Assembly (NCBI RefSeq): GCF_028640845.1
Contig: NC_080548.1
Coordinates: 20,351,821 to 20,415,820, forward strand
DNA length: 64,000 nt
Source: Ahaetulla prasina
Lineage: Eukaryota; Chordata; Lepidosauria; Squamata; Colubridae
Direction: 5' to 3'
Shown here: piece by piece, positions 39,661-49,686 of the stretch
Numbering within the stretch: position 1 is the stretch's first letter
Layout of the letters: each line of letters starts with the position of its first letter
Program-made: the position numbers and the translations under genes
Notes under the pieces: generated by a model
What the model was told of the DNA's origin: nothing
Databases searched by the model: none
The model's input: the letters and a program-made list of their open reading frames with translations, nothing else

Positions 39661-40385
39661 CAGTGGTGGGTTTCAATTTTTTTTACTACCGGTTCTATGG
39701 GTGTGGCTTGGTGGGCGTGGCAAGGGAAGGATACTGTAAAATCTCCATTCCCTCCCCAATACAGGGGAAGGATACTGTAAAATCTCCATTCCTTCCCCAC
39801 TCCAGGGGAAGGATACTGTAAAATCTCCATTCCCTCCCCAATACAGGGGAAGGATACTGTAAAATCTCCATTCCTTCCCCACTCCAGGGGATGGATACTG
39901 TAAAATCTCCATTCCCTCCCCAATACAGGGGAAGGATACTATAAAATCTCCATTCCCTCCCCAATACAGGGGAAGGATACTGTAAAATCTCCATTCCCTC
40001 CCCACTCCAGGGGAAGGATACTGTAAAATCTCCATTCTCTCCACAATACAGGGGAAGGATACTGTAAAATCTCCATTCCCTCCGACTCCAGGGGAAGGAT
40101 ACTGTAAAATCTCCATTCCCTCCCCAATCCAGGGGAAGGATACTGTAAAATCTCCATTCCCTTTCCAATCCAGGAGAATGACACTGTAAAATATCCATTC
40201 CCTCCCCACTCCAGGGGAAGGATACTGTAAAATCCCCATTTCCTCCCAATCAGCTGGGACTCAGGAGGCAGAGAATAGATGGGGGCAGGGCCAGTCAGAA
40301 TTTTTATTATCGGTTCTCTGAACTACTCAAAGTTTCCGCTACCGGTTCTCCAGAACTGGTCAGAACTTCCTGAAACCCACCTCTG
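39661..40385. mobile_element. hAT-like MITE family A carrying an expanded minisatellite
   Basis: CAGTGGTGGGTTTCAATTTT to TTCCTGAAACCCACCTCTG with GTCTGCAC (39653) and ATCTGCAC (40386) duplications. The interior array (39724-40245) has 13 units versus one to three in sister copies. Confidence 0.82.
39724..40245 (-). repeat. 41-bp minisatellite, 13 units
   Basis: Unit GGGAAGGATACTGTAAAATC plus TCCATTCCCTCCCCAATACAG. Units alternate 'AATACAG' and 'CTCCAG' endings. 41 bp is not a multiple of three, so all three minus frames stay open for over 80-180 codons with 'EILQYPSP' and 'FYSILPL' repeats: false ORFs. Confidence 0.92.
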
Positions 40386-40393
40386 ATCTGCAC

Positions 40394-41296
40394 TGAACAT
40401 TTAAGATGTTAGACGCAGGAGATCTGTGCGTTGTTACCATTTTGTCTTCTGACAGCCAACTGATGTTAAGTACCAGTGGAGTATAACTTTTTCCCCTTGG
40501 CATTTGTTTGCAAAACTTGATACCAGTGTTGGAGTACTGGCTAGGTGTTTTGAACTGTAATTTTAATACACTTGATCTGTAATTTTTGTTATTTTAACTT
40601 TGCTTGCCAAGTCTTGGCAGTCACCCAGCCCACAACTGCCATTAAAATAAAATACTTCGAAATGTTACCCAAGTTAGAATGTTCTTTTTCTGCCATGAAA
40701 CTCTTAACTCCTCAACAAATAGGTTTCAAAGTCAAACTGGCCAAAGATACAAGACAGTGTTGATCGTTGGTTTTCTTTTTTTGCAGCTGCTAGAATTTTC
40801 TTCCTGGTGTTTTTCCACAACTGCAAGGTGTAGTTTCCCATCCCCACCCCAAGTGAGTGTTGATCGATTGGTTGCAACAGGAATTGACCAACTGGCCCAA
40901 ATTCACCCAACTGGCTTTCATGCCTGAGGCAGTCCTAGAACTCTAATTCTCTTGCTTTCTAGCTTGAAGTATTAAGCTACTAGGCTAGACCAAACTGGCT
41001 CTAGATTTGCAGCTGCTAGTATGATAGCTCTGATTTGATCAGAGCTTGAAATGGGTTCTCTGAATCCTTTGATCCTGACCATTTTCCAGGTTGCAGCTCT
41101 CCTAGGTGCTTTTGTGTTTGCGGTAATATTAAAATGAAACCTTTCTTTCATTTTTTTTCCAGGGTAACATTCCGCTGTAAGAGAGGCTTCAGTTTTCTCA
41201 AGCTTGCTTTCAGGATGTTTGAGAATTTCTTCCAAAATTTCTTTAGTTTTGCTTTTATTGTATTGTTATATACACAGTATATAACTGTGTATATAA
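40394..41296. other. Intergenic DNA, no feature recognised
   Basis: No known repeat or coding evidence; only chance frames below 90 codons. Confidence 0.5.
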
Positions 41297-41655
41297 CGGG
41301 TGGCTCAGTGGCTTAATAGCTCAAATGCTGAACTTGTCGACTGAAAGATCGGCAGTTCCGCGGTTCGAATCCCAAATGCTGCCGTGTAACGGGGTGAGCT
41401 CCCGTGACTTGTCCCAGCTTCTGCCAACCTAGCAGTTTGAAAGCACGTAAAAATGCACGTAGAAAAAATAGGGACCACCTTTGGTGGGAAGGTAACAGCA
41501 TTCCGTGCGCCTTTGGCGTTGAGTCATGCCGGCCACATGACCACGGAGACATCTTTGGACAGTGCTGGCTCTTCGGCTTTGAAACGGAGATGAGCATTGC
41601 CCCCTAGAGTTGGGAACAACTAGCACATATGTGTGAGGGGAACCTTTACCTTTAC
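41297..41655 (+). mobile_element. Sauria-type SINE (tRNA head, Bov-B-like end)
   Basis: GGGTGGCTCAGTGGCTTAAT (A box), CGGTTCGAATCCC (B box), CAGCTTCTGCCAACCTAGCA, CATGCCGGCCACATGACCAC, GAGGGGAACCTTTACCTTTA. Matches recalled Sauria SINE structure. Confidence 0.82.
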
Positions 41656-41798
41656 CTATATATACAGTACTGCTTTAGGATCTGAATGAGTCCTTTGGGA
41701 TAGGTTTCTTCTTTTATGTCTTCCTTTGAAACGAAATTGAAAGCAGCCACAAACTACAATGAAAAATAGGAAGTGCACAATTGTCATTAAATCATATC

Positions 41799-42186
41799 CA
41801 GTGGTGGGATTCAGCTGGTTCGGGCCGGGCCGGGTGACCTAGTAGTTAAATTGCTGGCTGGCTCCGCCCCTTCCAGGTGTCCCCATGCGCCCCATTTTGG
41901 CTCCCAAGTAAGTGCAGGGAAGCCTTCTAGGCCCAAAACGGGGCACGGGGGGGGTGCAATGCGCTCCCCCGCGGCCCATTTTTGCTTCTAGGAGGCTTCT
42001 TGCAGGCCTACTAGGTCCAAAGCGGGGTGCAGGGGTGCAACGCGTCCCCCCCCACAGCCCGTTTTTGCTCCCAGGAGGTTGAGTGCTGTCTGTCACACCC
42101 CCTGGCCACGCCCACCATGGCCACGCCCACCCCAATCGGTCACTAGGGCAGAGAACTGGTTGTTAAATTATTTGAATCCCACCACT
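41799..42186. mobile_element. hAT-like MITE family B
   Basis: CAGTGGTGGGATTCAGCTGG to TTATTTGAATCCCACCACTG; interior with repeated CTAGGCCCAAAACGGGGC and AGGAGGCTTCTTGCAGGCC modules. Confidence 0.72.
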
Positions 42187-42614
42187 GGGATTGCGTCTGT
42201 GAAAATGACACTGAAATTGTCTCCTCTATTGAAAGACATTTCAAAAGGACTTTTTTTTTTTGGTCAAATTGAGTTAAGTATTGTCAGAAAAAAGTGCCGG
42301 AGAGATTTACTTACTACCTTCAATAAGGTACTAATTTGTAGCGCCGAAGATACATCAATACCTATTGACTTACAAGGGGGAAAAAAAACATTGTGCATAA
42401 GAGAAAAAGTAACCCACAAAAATGACAGCCACTCTTTTTTTCTTCTCCTATTGCTGCAGTAAATTTTATCATAGATCCTGAAGGGTACTTTGGATCACAT
42501 ACACTTTTTATTGATTAAACCAGAGGTTCCCAATCTTTTTCGGTTTGCGGCTCCCATAACACTTCGGATTTTTTCCGCGGCTCCCTTAATAGGTACATCC
42601 GATTTTTTTTTTAA

Positions 42615-42796
42615 TTTTTGTCTTTTTTTCTGAATTTTTTTCTGAAAGCTGAAATCTTTTCTGTTAACTTTAAAATGTGCATATTGCCTCCTTGTAAAGA
42701 GAGATTCAACACATTCAACTTTTCAAAGATATCACATAGGTATGTGAGTTTAATCAAAAAGTCTGTTTCTACAAAGTGTTTGGCATACTCATGTTT
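42615..42796 (-). pseudogene. hAT transposase fragment
   Basis: The minus strand encodes HEYAKHFVETDFLIKLTYLC and DIFEKLNVLNLSLQGGNMHI followed by LKLTEKISAFRKKF. 'LCDIFEKLNxLNLSLQG' is a standard block of ZBED/Charlie-type hAT transposases. The catalytic first part and the dimerisation end are missing. Confidence 0.8.
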
Positions 42797-43440
42797 TGCT
42801 GATGGACGCGCCGTCTCCTTTGATGGGAGCGGCCTCTGTGGAACTTTCCCAGGCGTGGGGTCCCTGCTTCGTCTCGGAGTTTGGCCTCGCGATCCCCTTG
42901 TTCCTCGGGTCTCCGCCTTGTGGAGGAGGTGGCTGTTCTCGCCCAGCCTGGCTCACCTGGGAGGAACTAACGGGTGGTTTTGCTATTTTCGCGCAGCCCT
43001 CTTTCCCGATGCCGCCGAGCGTGGTGGCCGCGCCGTGTTGGGCAGCGTGTCGGGTGGTCTGGGAGGCCAGTGGCGCCGCGGGCAGACTGGAGGAGGTGCG
43101 CTGTTGCTTCGCCAGGCGGCGGGTCTGGGCGGGCGCTGTGGTTCAGGCGGGCGGGCGGGCCGGAGCTCGCGCTTCTCCTTTGGTCCGTCGTCGGCGTCTG
43201 CCGTCTTCCTGCCTGCTGTGGCCTGCCCCGCGGGGGGTGTGGGTGCGGCTGCGCGGGGGTCCCTTGGCTTTTGGAGTTGTCCCGAGTTGCGGTGTGCGAG
43301 TCCCGGTCGCTGCGGCCGTGTCCGGCTTTGTGCGTCTGGGATCTCGCAGCACCGCGTGTGGAGCGGACGCTGCTTCTTCGCGGCTCCCTTGTGGCGGTGG
43401 CGCGGCCCCCTGGGGAGCCGCGGCTCACAGTTTGGGAATC
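42797..43440 (-). promoter_or_regulatory. CpG-rich segment inside the hAT element
   Basis: About 640 bp of high-GC DNA with frequent CG, unlike its A/T-rich surroundings. By position it would be the 5' leader/promoter of the lost transposase on the minus strand. Long overlapping open frames (up to 317 codons) follow from lack of AT-rich stops. Confidence 0.5.
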
Positions 43441-43669
43441 ACTGGATTAAACCAAAAAGACATTACAGTTTAGTCAGTATGTTTTGGTTTACTGAATTCT
43501 GGGAGCTGAAGTGCACACGTACAGTAGTGGCCAAAATTGTGGAAACCTTTTGGGAAAAAATGTACTTTTGAGGGTTTGATGGCTAATAACACCACTTTTT
43601 TTTTTTTTTGGAGTTTCAAGATCCTCCTATTCCACTGCTGGAATGGCCTGGAAATAGCCATTTCTGAAG

Positions 43670-43883
43670 CTCTGTTTGGGAGCTTCTTTTCGGGCTTTTT
43701 TTCTGAAGCTTCGTTTGGGGCTTTTTTTCTGAAGCTTCATTTCTGATGCTTTTTTCAGTCTCTGAAACCTCCGTTTGAGAAGCTGGGCGGGGCTACATTC
43801 GGAGTATAAGACGCATCCACATTTTCATCCTCTTTTTTTTGGGAGGGGGGGGAAAGGTGCGTCTTATACTCCAAAAAATACGG
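43670..43883. mobile_element. Mariner-like MITE, right end only
   Basis: TGAAGCTCTGTTTGGGAGC units, GAGAAGCTGGGCGGGGCTAC and GTGCGTCTTATACTCCAAAA, ATACGG then TA. Matches the right half of 2590-3179. Confidence 0.7.
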
Positions 43884-44704
43884 TATGTTAAGATTGTCAT
43901 ATTTATGAGAAGACAGAAACGGTGGGACTCTTGACTTGTCTTTGCCTCTTTGGGCTTTCCACCAATATCCTTCCAGATTTGTTGGGTCTCCCATCCCAGC
44001 AGCATCCAATTTGGAAGTTAAGTTTTTGGATTTCTTCCTCTTCTTCATTTATAACAGATTTTGTTTTAAGGCTGCTCCTATTTAGAGGCTGGGAGAATTA
44101 ACCTCCAGTTAACTTTCTTTTTCTTCCCCTGGCTGCAGATAATTCCAGGAAGCTAGGTAAGGTGAATTATCCCATAATTAATCTTAGTACTCAGGGGATT
44201 TGGAGGGGGTAATGCCTGAGGGTCTGAGTTTGCAGGATGTACTAGGATTATCCTTGACTCAGTCATGCATCTTGTACAAATCAGGTCTCTGCTTCTAAAC
44301 CGAGTGAGTAGCTATATATATAATCTAGCCGTATCTAATCTTCTTCTGCTTCATGAACCTGTCGAATCAGCTTACAAAACACTCCAACTTGGTAGTTATC
44401 ATCAACCAACTACAATATCACTCTTCGCTAGCTAACACCTCCTTCCTCTTCAGGGCCCCAAATCCATGTCTTTTCTGATTTCTGACTGGGGGCTGATTCC
44501 ATGACCTGCTTAAGCCAATTCCAAGGGTTTAGCATACCATTCTACCTCTCCGCTGAATTAATTGAACAAGTTGGTTCACCTCAAAGAAATAGACGTAGAC
44601 GTTGCCTCAAATAGATCTGACTCTTCTTGAAACTAAACAAACTCTGCCAACTGCCCATTGCTGATCAAGAAGAAGACCCCACAAAAAGCCCCACAAAAAC
44701 AAGA
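43884..44704. other. Intergenic DNA, no feature recognised
   Basis: No family recognised. Several C/A-rich stretches at 44320-44560 look like an old element, but I cannot name it. Confidence 0.45.
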
Positions 44705-45035
44705 TCACCCTTGACATAGCTTTCCCATGGTCATTTTAACCCTTCTGTCGCCGTATCCCACAGCCTTTGATTGTATATAAAAATTCTTCTTTTGATTGTA
44801 TATAAAAATTCTTCTTTTGCCCTCAATCTTTCCCAGCATTAGGCTCTTCTCCACTGAGTCCTTCCTTCTCATTAGGTGGCCAAAGTATTTGAGTTTCATC
44901 TTCAGGATCTGGCCTTCTAAAGAGCAGTCAGGGTTGATCTCCTCTAGGACTGACCGGTTTGATCGCCTTGCAGTGCAAGGGACTCACAGGAGTCTTCTCC
45001 AGCACCAGAGTTCAAAGGCCTCAATTATTTAAAAT
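44705..45035 (-). mobile_element. Bov-B/RTE LINE ORF2 fragment, antisense
   Basis: Minus strand: CTTGCACTGCAAGGCGATCA, then coding MKLKYFGHLMRRKDSVEKSL and MLGKIEGKR, the typical Bov-B 'LKYFGHLMRR-LEK-LMLGKIEG' ending. A 30-bp unit (TTGATTGTATATAAAAATTC) is duplicated at 44767-44820. Confidence 0.8.
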
Positions 45036-45519
45036 AAAGCAAAAGGAGATGTTTGAAAAGGGAACAAAAAAAAAGTTGAATCCCATTTTTGTCACTCAAA
45101 ATACACCTTTAAACAAAGAAGAGGCCACTAGAAAATCATAATGTGATTTTCCTATTTAGCATATTGGATGTAGTAGGCAATTATTTTGGGATATCATGGT
45201 TTGCCGTAGAGACCCTTAATTTCAGGCATGTGGCCCTCAAAAACCTTGGATACAACCCCTCAGAGTCACTTCCATAATCGTTATCGAAGTGCAAATCTTC
45301 ATGTCATCCAAAGAGGACATGAACATATCCGTTGTATTCAGTTGATTACATTTAGTTTTAATTCAATATGAATTGTCAGCGGAAACTGATTTACCTTTTC
45401 CTATCATCCCTTTTTGAACCATCATCCAGTGTCTTTCCTGTCTGAAAAGAAACTTGAGCGCCTCTGGTTTAGGACTAGCCATTCCTGTGTGAACTTACCT
45501 AATTGCATGTGGTATTGTT
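45036..45519. other. Intergenic DNA, no feature recognised
   Basis: Nothing recognised. Confidence 0.5.
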
Positions 45520-45628
45520 CGGGGGTCTCCAACCTTGGGAACTTTAAGACTTGAGGACTTCAACTTGCTGAGGAATTCTGGGAGTTGAAGTCTACAAGTC
45601 TTAAAGTTGTCAAGGTTAAAGACCCCTG
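45520..45628. mobile_element. Palindromic hAT-like MITE, family D
   Basis: CGGGGGTCTCCAACCTTGGG to CAAGGTTAAAGACCCCTG; flanks GTATTGTT and GTATAATT. Confidence 0.7.
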
Positions 45629-46614
45629 GTATAATTAACAAACCTAGCTCCAGCATGATACTTACCTAGGATAGTGAGTTACTGTTCAGTAAAGGAATTT
45701 CCTGGGTCAAGAGCAGGCTGCATGGTGCAGGATGTTTTTAAATACCAGTTGCTGGAGAGCAAATACTCCCAAGTAGATGATGACTTTCACATCCTGCTTT
45801 TGGGTTTTCTCTGGCCACTGTGTGAAACAGGATGCTGGAGAGGAGAAGTCTTTGGCCTGACTCAGCTGGGTTCCTCTTCTTGTGTCTTATTTCTTATTTG
45901 GATGTATGTGGAACTCACATCTGCAGCTCCCGATCCAGCCAAAAGATTGCATGAGGGTGGAATAGGAGTGAGTTTTGATTTGGAAAAAAAAGAAGAAGAA
46001 AAAAAGAGGAAATGATAAAAGAGGAAAATATATGTACTTCTACTACTTCCAGCTTTGATTTCTCTCTCGCTCCCTCTCCCCCTGCCTCACTTCTCTCTTT
46101 GCAAGTATGGCCCAGAGATAAAGCCAAATAATACGACTTTAGAAAGCAGGAATGTCAAACGCAGATGCCAAAGGCTTATTTTGCATTCTACAAGCAAAAC
46201 ACCCCATTCAGGGGTTTCTGCGGGAAAATCCCACAAGGCTGTTTCAAATGCAGGAAGGGAAAATGGGATTCCCACGCCAAGCCGTGTTTGGTCTTTCTTT
46301 GCTCTGTGCTGGAGTCCTGCCCTTTGGTGCGGGTGGGTGAGGGAGACAAAAGGAAAAGAACATGCACCCTCTTTGAAATACGCCAAAGGAAGGACTTGGG
46401 CCAGCTATTCTGGAGGTGTTTCCAGACTGGGGTCTCCTGGGCCTTCCAATCCAAATACGTGCAAAAGTTTTGGCATTCCCTTTCTAGTCGCTGTCTTTTC
46501 TTGGAGAAAGGGAGAAGAAGGGGAGGAAAAAAAGCAAGAAGCAGGGAGATTACAGTTGCAATACCATATTCATCCTGTGTAAGATTCTTTTGAATAAAAG
46601 AGGGGCAATGAAAC
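45629..46614. other. Intergenic DNA with an unexplained open frame
   Basis: 46165-46593 (+) is open for 142 codons and includes GCFKCRKGKWDSHAKPC, loosely like a zinc knuckle, but spacing departs from CX2CX4HX4C and no other domain is seen. Overlapping frames of similar length exist, so coding is doubtful. Confidence 0.3.
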
Positions 46615-46622
46615 CTCACATG

Positions 46623-46961
46623 CAGTAGTGGGATTCAGCCGGTTCAGGCGAACCAGTAATTAAATTGCTGGCTGGCCCCTCCTCTCCCCACCCCGCCCAA
46701 TCCAGGAGTCCACACATGCCCTATTTCGGCACCCAGGTAAGTGCAGGGAGGCCTACTAGGCCCAAAACAGGGTGCAGAGACACGGTACAGCCCATTTTTG
46801 CTCCCAGGATGCTGCAGGGAGACCTACTAGGCCCGAAACAGAGCGCAGGAGGCCGAGTGCTGCCTGTCACACACCCCTGGCCACGCCCACCATGGCCACG
46901 CCCACCCAGCCGGTCATTAGGGCAGAGAACCGGTTGTTAAATTATTTGAATCCCACCAGTG
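46623..46961. mobile_element. hAT-like MITE family B
   Basis: CAGTAGTGGGATTCAGCCGG to TTATTTGAATCCCACCAGTG with a perfect duplication CTCACATG at 46615-46622 and 46962-46969. Confidence 0.83.
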
Positions 46962-47087
46962 CTCACATGGAAGCTTTGAATTATCTGTATACACCTCATC
47001 TCATCTCTCTGGGTCGAATTATGGAAAAGAGCTTCACTTCTGGGTGACTGCTACATGATCATCACAGAATTTGTGACACCCTTACAT

Positions 47088-47464
47088 CAGGGGTGGGGCT
47101 GCTGGGGGTTCGCAGGGGTTCGGGAGAACCTCTAGCTAAGATTCTGTGCAATTCAGAGAACCCCCAAATCCCACTCCTGGCTGGCCCCGCCCACTCCTCC
47201 CCTCCCAGAATTCACGTGGCCCGTTGTGGATGCAGGTAAGTACAGGGCGCGTGCGGAGGCTCGGGGAGGGCGAAAAACAGGTCTACCAGAAGTTTGAGGC
47301 CGTTTTCACTCTCCCGGAGGCTCAAAAAAAGCCTCCGGAGTCCAGGGAAGGCAAACCACCTCTGCCATGCTGCAGGAGGCCGACTAGGCCACGCCCACCA
47401 TGGCCACGCCCCCCCAGCAACCGGACAGAGAATCCCTTGCTAAAATATTTGAAGCCCACCCCTG
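47088..47464. mobile_element. hAT-like MITE family C
   Basis: CAGGGGTGGGGCTGCTGGGG to ATTTGAAGCCCACCCCTG; duplications CCTTACAT (47080) and CCTTAGAT (47465). Confidence 0.82.
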
Positions 47465-47854
47465 CCTTAGATGACTAAAACTAAAATCCCCATTCACTAA
47501 ACTGCAGCTTGCTATTTATCTTGCACTAATTTATAATTTAGCTCCTTTAGTTTGATCTTAGCTTTTGGCCACTAACGTGGCTATATGGGTTTTGGCTTCA
47601 TGTAGGGCATGAATCTATACATCAAACCAACTTTAACGGTTTGGTTTATGGTGAAAACCCAGCCAGCTGTGTTCAATGTGAAAAGCTACAGCTTAATGCA
47701 AGATACGATCTCAAGTATTTTATCCCTTCAGCACCAGCCGTCTTTACCCCAAGTTATACTGCTGAATTGAAGAAGGCTGATGGCAACAGAAATATATTTT
47801 TATATGGAATGACTGGAAGATGAATTTTTGTTTGTGTGTTATAGATGTATATAT

Positions 47855-48190
47855 GTGGAAAGATACATGCTTGGCCTTAGAAGACAAGCTAGAAAGACCT
47901 CCACATGGATTAGAGAACAAACAAAAATATACAATATCTTCAAGAGAAGAATATAATTGAAATAGAAATGGGCTGGTCACATAGCAAGAACTGGTGGCAT
48001 TCTATGCCAAAGGCAGTCACAGAATGGATCCCACTTGATAAAAAGGGTCCATGAAAGAGACTTAAAACAAGATGGATTGCTGACATCAGCAAATTTTGTG
48101 GGCCCAATTGGCAAAAGAAAGCTCAGGACCGTTTTGGTTGGAAACATGCGGACGAGGCCTTCATCCTGCAGTGGATGGCCAAAATGTATA
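47855..48190 (+). mobile_element. LINE ORF2 C-terminal fragment, frame broken
   Basis: Translated pieces read KWAGHIARTGG, SHLIKRVHERDLKQDG, LLTSANFVGPIGKRKL in shifting frames. This resembles the 'WAGHIAR...RW.DDI..F.G..W...A.DR..W' end of RTE/Jockey-type LINEs. Confidence 0.55.
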
Positions 48191-48239
48191 TAAATGATAT
48201 GTATATTTGTGTGTTTGTGTGCATGCTTATATGTATGTA

Positions 48240-48770
48240 TGAATCCCAAAGGTGCTTATTCAGGAGGCAACCAAACTTTCTTGTTTTTGTTTTTTGAAGA
48301 CATTTCGCATCTCATCCAAGAAGCTTCTTCAGCTTTAACAAGATAGTTGGGAATGGAAGGATTTATATTCATGGTTGTCCCAAAGATGATTCTCTATAGA
48401 CTTTTAGCTATATAATTTGGGACGAATACCCTTTGAATGGGGTGGGAGTAGGAATGGATTTCCAGAGGAAAAATTGCAGACTACATGAACCAGGAGCACC
48501 ACTCAGGTGACCCTGAGGACACAGATAAACCTCCAGGTGACCTTAACAACCCTCTAAAAGGATGCAAATGACCAGCTGTCTGCAAGGAATATAAATCCTT
48601 CCATTCCCCACCGACCAGTCAGAGCTGAAGAAGCTTCTTGAATGACAAGTGAAACGTCTTCAAAGAAAAACCAAAAAGTCCAGTTGCCTCCTAAAAAAGC
48701 ACCTTTAGTTCAACCATGACCTGGATGACTGAGAATCTCTACAGTATGTATGTATCGTACTCTTTAAAAA
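48240..48770. mobile_element. Penelope-like repeat, inverted pair
   Basis: Antisense arm 48250-48400 (GACATTTCGCATCTCATCCA, AGAAGCTTCTTCAGC) and sense arm 48420-48750 (GCAAATGACCAGCTGTCTGC, GCTGAAGAAGCTTCTTGAAT, AAGTGAAACGTCTTC). Both arms also share TGGTTGTCCCAAAGATG and TCAACCATGACCTGGATGAC-type ends with 31012-32225. Confidence 0.5.
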
Positions 48771-49664
48771 AAAATAGTCTGAAGGCACACCAGAATATTG
48801 CACATTTCTTCAGAAATCAGTATGGCTCTATGAAAACCATTTTAGCCCCAAATATATTTTACCATCTTTATATTACAGGGAAGGAAGGGTAACATTTTCC
48901 CTTCATTATATCATACTATTTTTTCCCCCTAAATTCATTTGAATTTCTTTTGGTTTATAAGTTTTGAAACTTCCTACCCTTAGCAACATCCTTTCCTGAT
49001 TTAAATTTAAATAATAAATTTTTAAATTTAAATAATAATAAATAAATAAATTTGATACATCTGACACACTTCTTAAAGCTGAAATGTTCTCCTTGAGACT
49101 TCCTAAGTATTGCCATAAGAAAATGAGAATGCGGTCGCTCAGATCTCCTAGTGGAAAATCTAACAAACGGTTTCTATATTCTATAATAACATTTTATTTC
49201 TAGCTTGATCCAGCTTGTGCCCTGTACTATTTAATCACAATGCCTTATTGCCTCCCTGGGTGCTAAAGTCGTTTTGCTTTTAATTTTTAGCGTTGTTTTT
49301 CTCGTAAATGATTACAGGCCTTGAACCACTTGCTTGTTATAGCTCAGTTGCAAACACGAACCCCAGAGTGTGTCAGGGGGACGAAGTTCCATGGTGAATT
49401 ATTGTGGTTAAATTGCATCCTAGCGGCTTGAGATTTTGCAGGCTTCAGAGAGGAGTTTGAAAAGATCCCTACCGTTATGTTGAACAAACTTTCTTTAGTG
49501 GGTGGTACCCAGGGGAGGAAAGTGGCAACTCTTTGTTAAATTTAATCTCAGTAATTACCTACTTTTGGCAATTTTGGAAGAATCAAAAAAGAATTAGACC
49601 ATTTACACCTACCCAGGTCTGCTGAGTGTTGGCACTTTTCAGACCAAGTTCCTATTAAACGGAA
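48771..49664. other. Intergenic DNA, no feature recognised
   Basis: AT-rich, (AAT)n-like run at 49010-49050; nothing else seen. Confidence 0.5.
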
Positions 49665-49686
49665 AGAAGCTTCAGTGTCAACTTTC

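Larger units (their letters stand above)
42521..43444 (-). mobile_element. Deletion derivative of a hAT transposon with transposase remnant
   Basis: Ends CAGAGGTTCCCAATCTTTTT and, reversed, CAGTGATTCCCAAACTGTGA; both continue to GCGGCTCCC. Perfect 8-bp duplication GATTAAAC at 42513-42520 and 43445-43452. Minus-strand layout: end, GC- and CpG-rich leader (43440-42800), transposase fragment, end. 924 bp. Confidence 0.85.

Noticed and set aside
39673..40249. 188- and 184-codon minus-strand frames with 'EILQYPSP' repeats
   Set aside because: Produced by the 41-bp minisatellite; no start context, no domain, all three frames open.
41330..41375. Genuine tRNA gene
   Set aside because: A and B boxes belong to a SINE head; no tRNA cloverleaf 3' half follows.
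42618..43571. 317-codon plus-strand frame
   Set aside because: Runs through the antisense of the hAT transposase fragment and its CpG-rich part; no protein domain.
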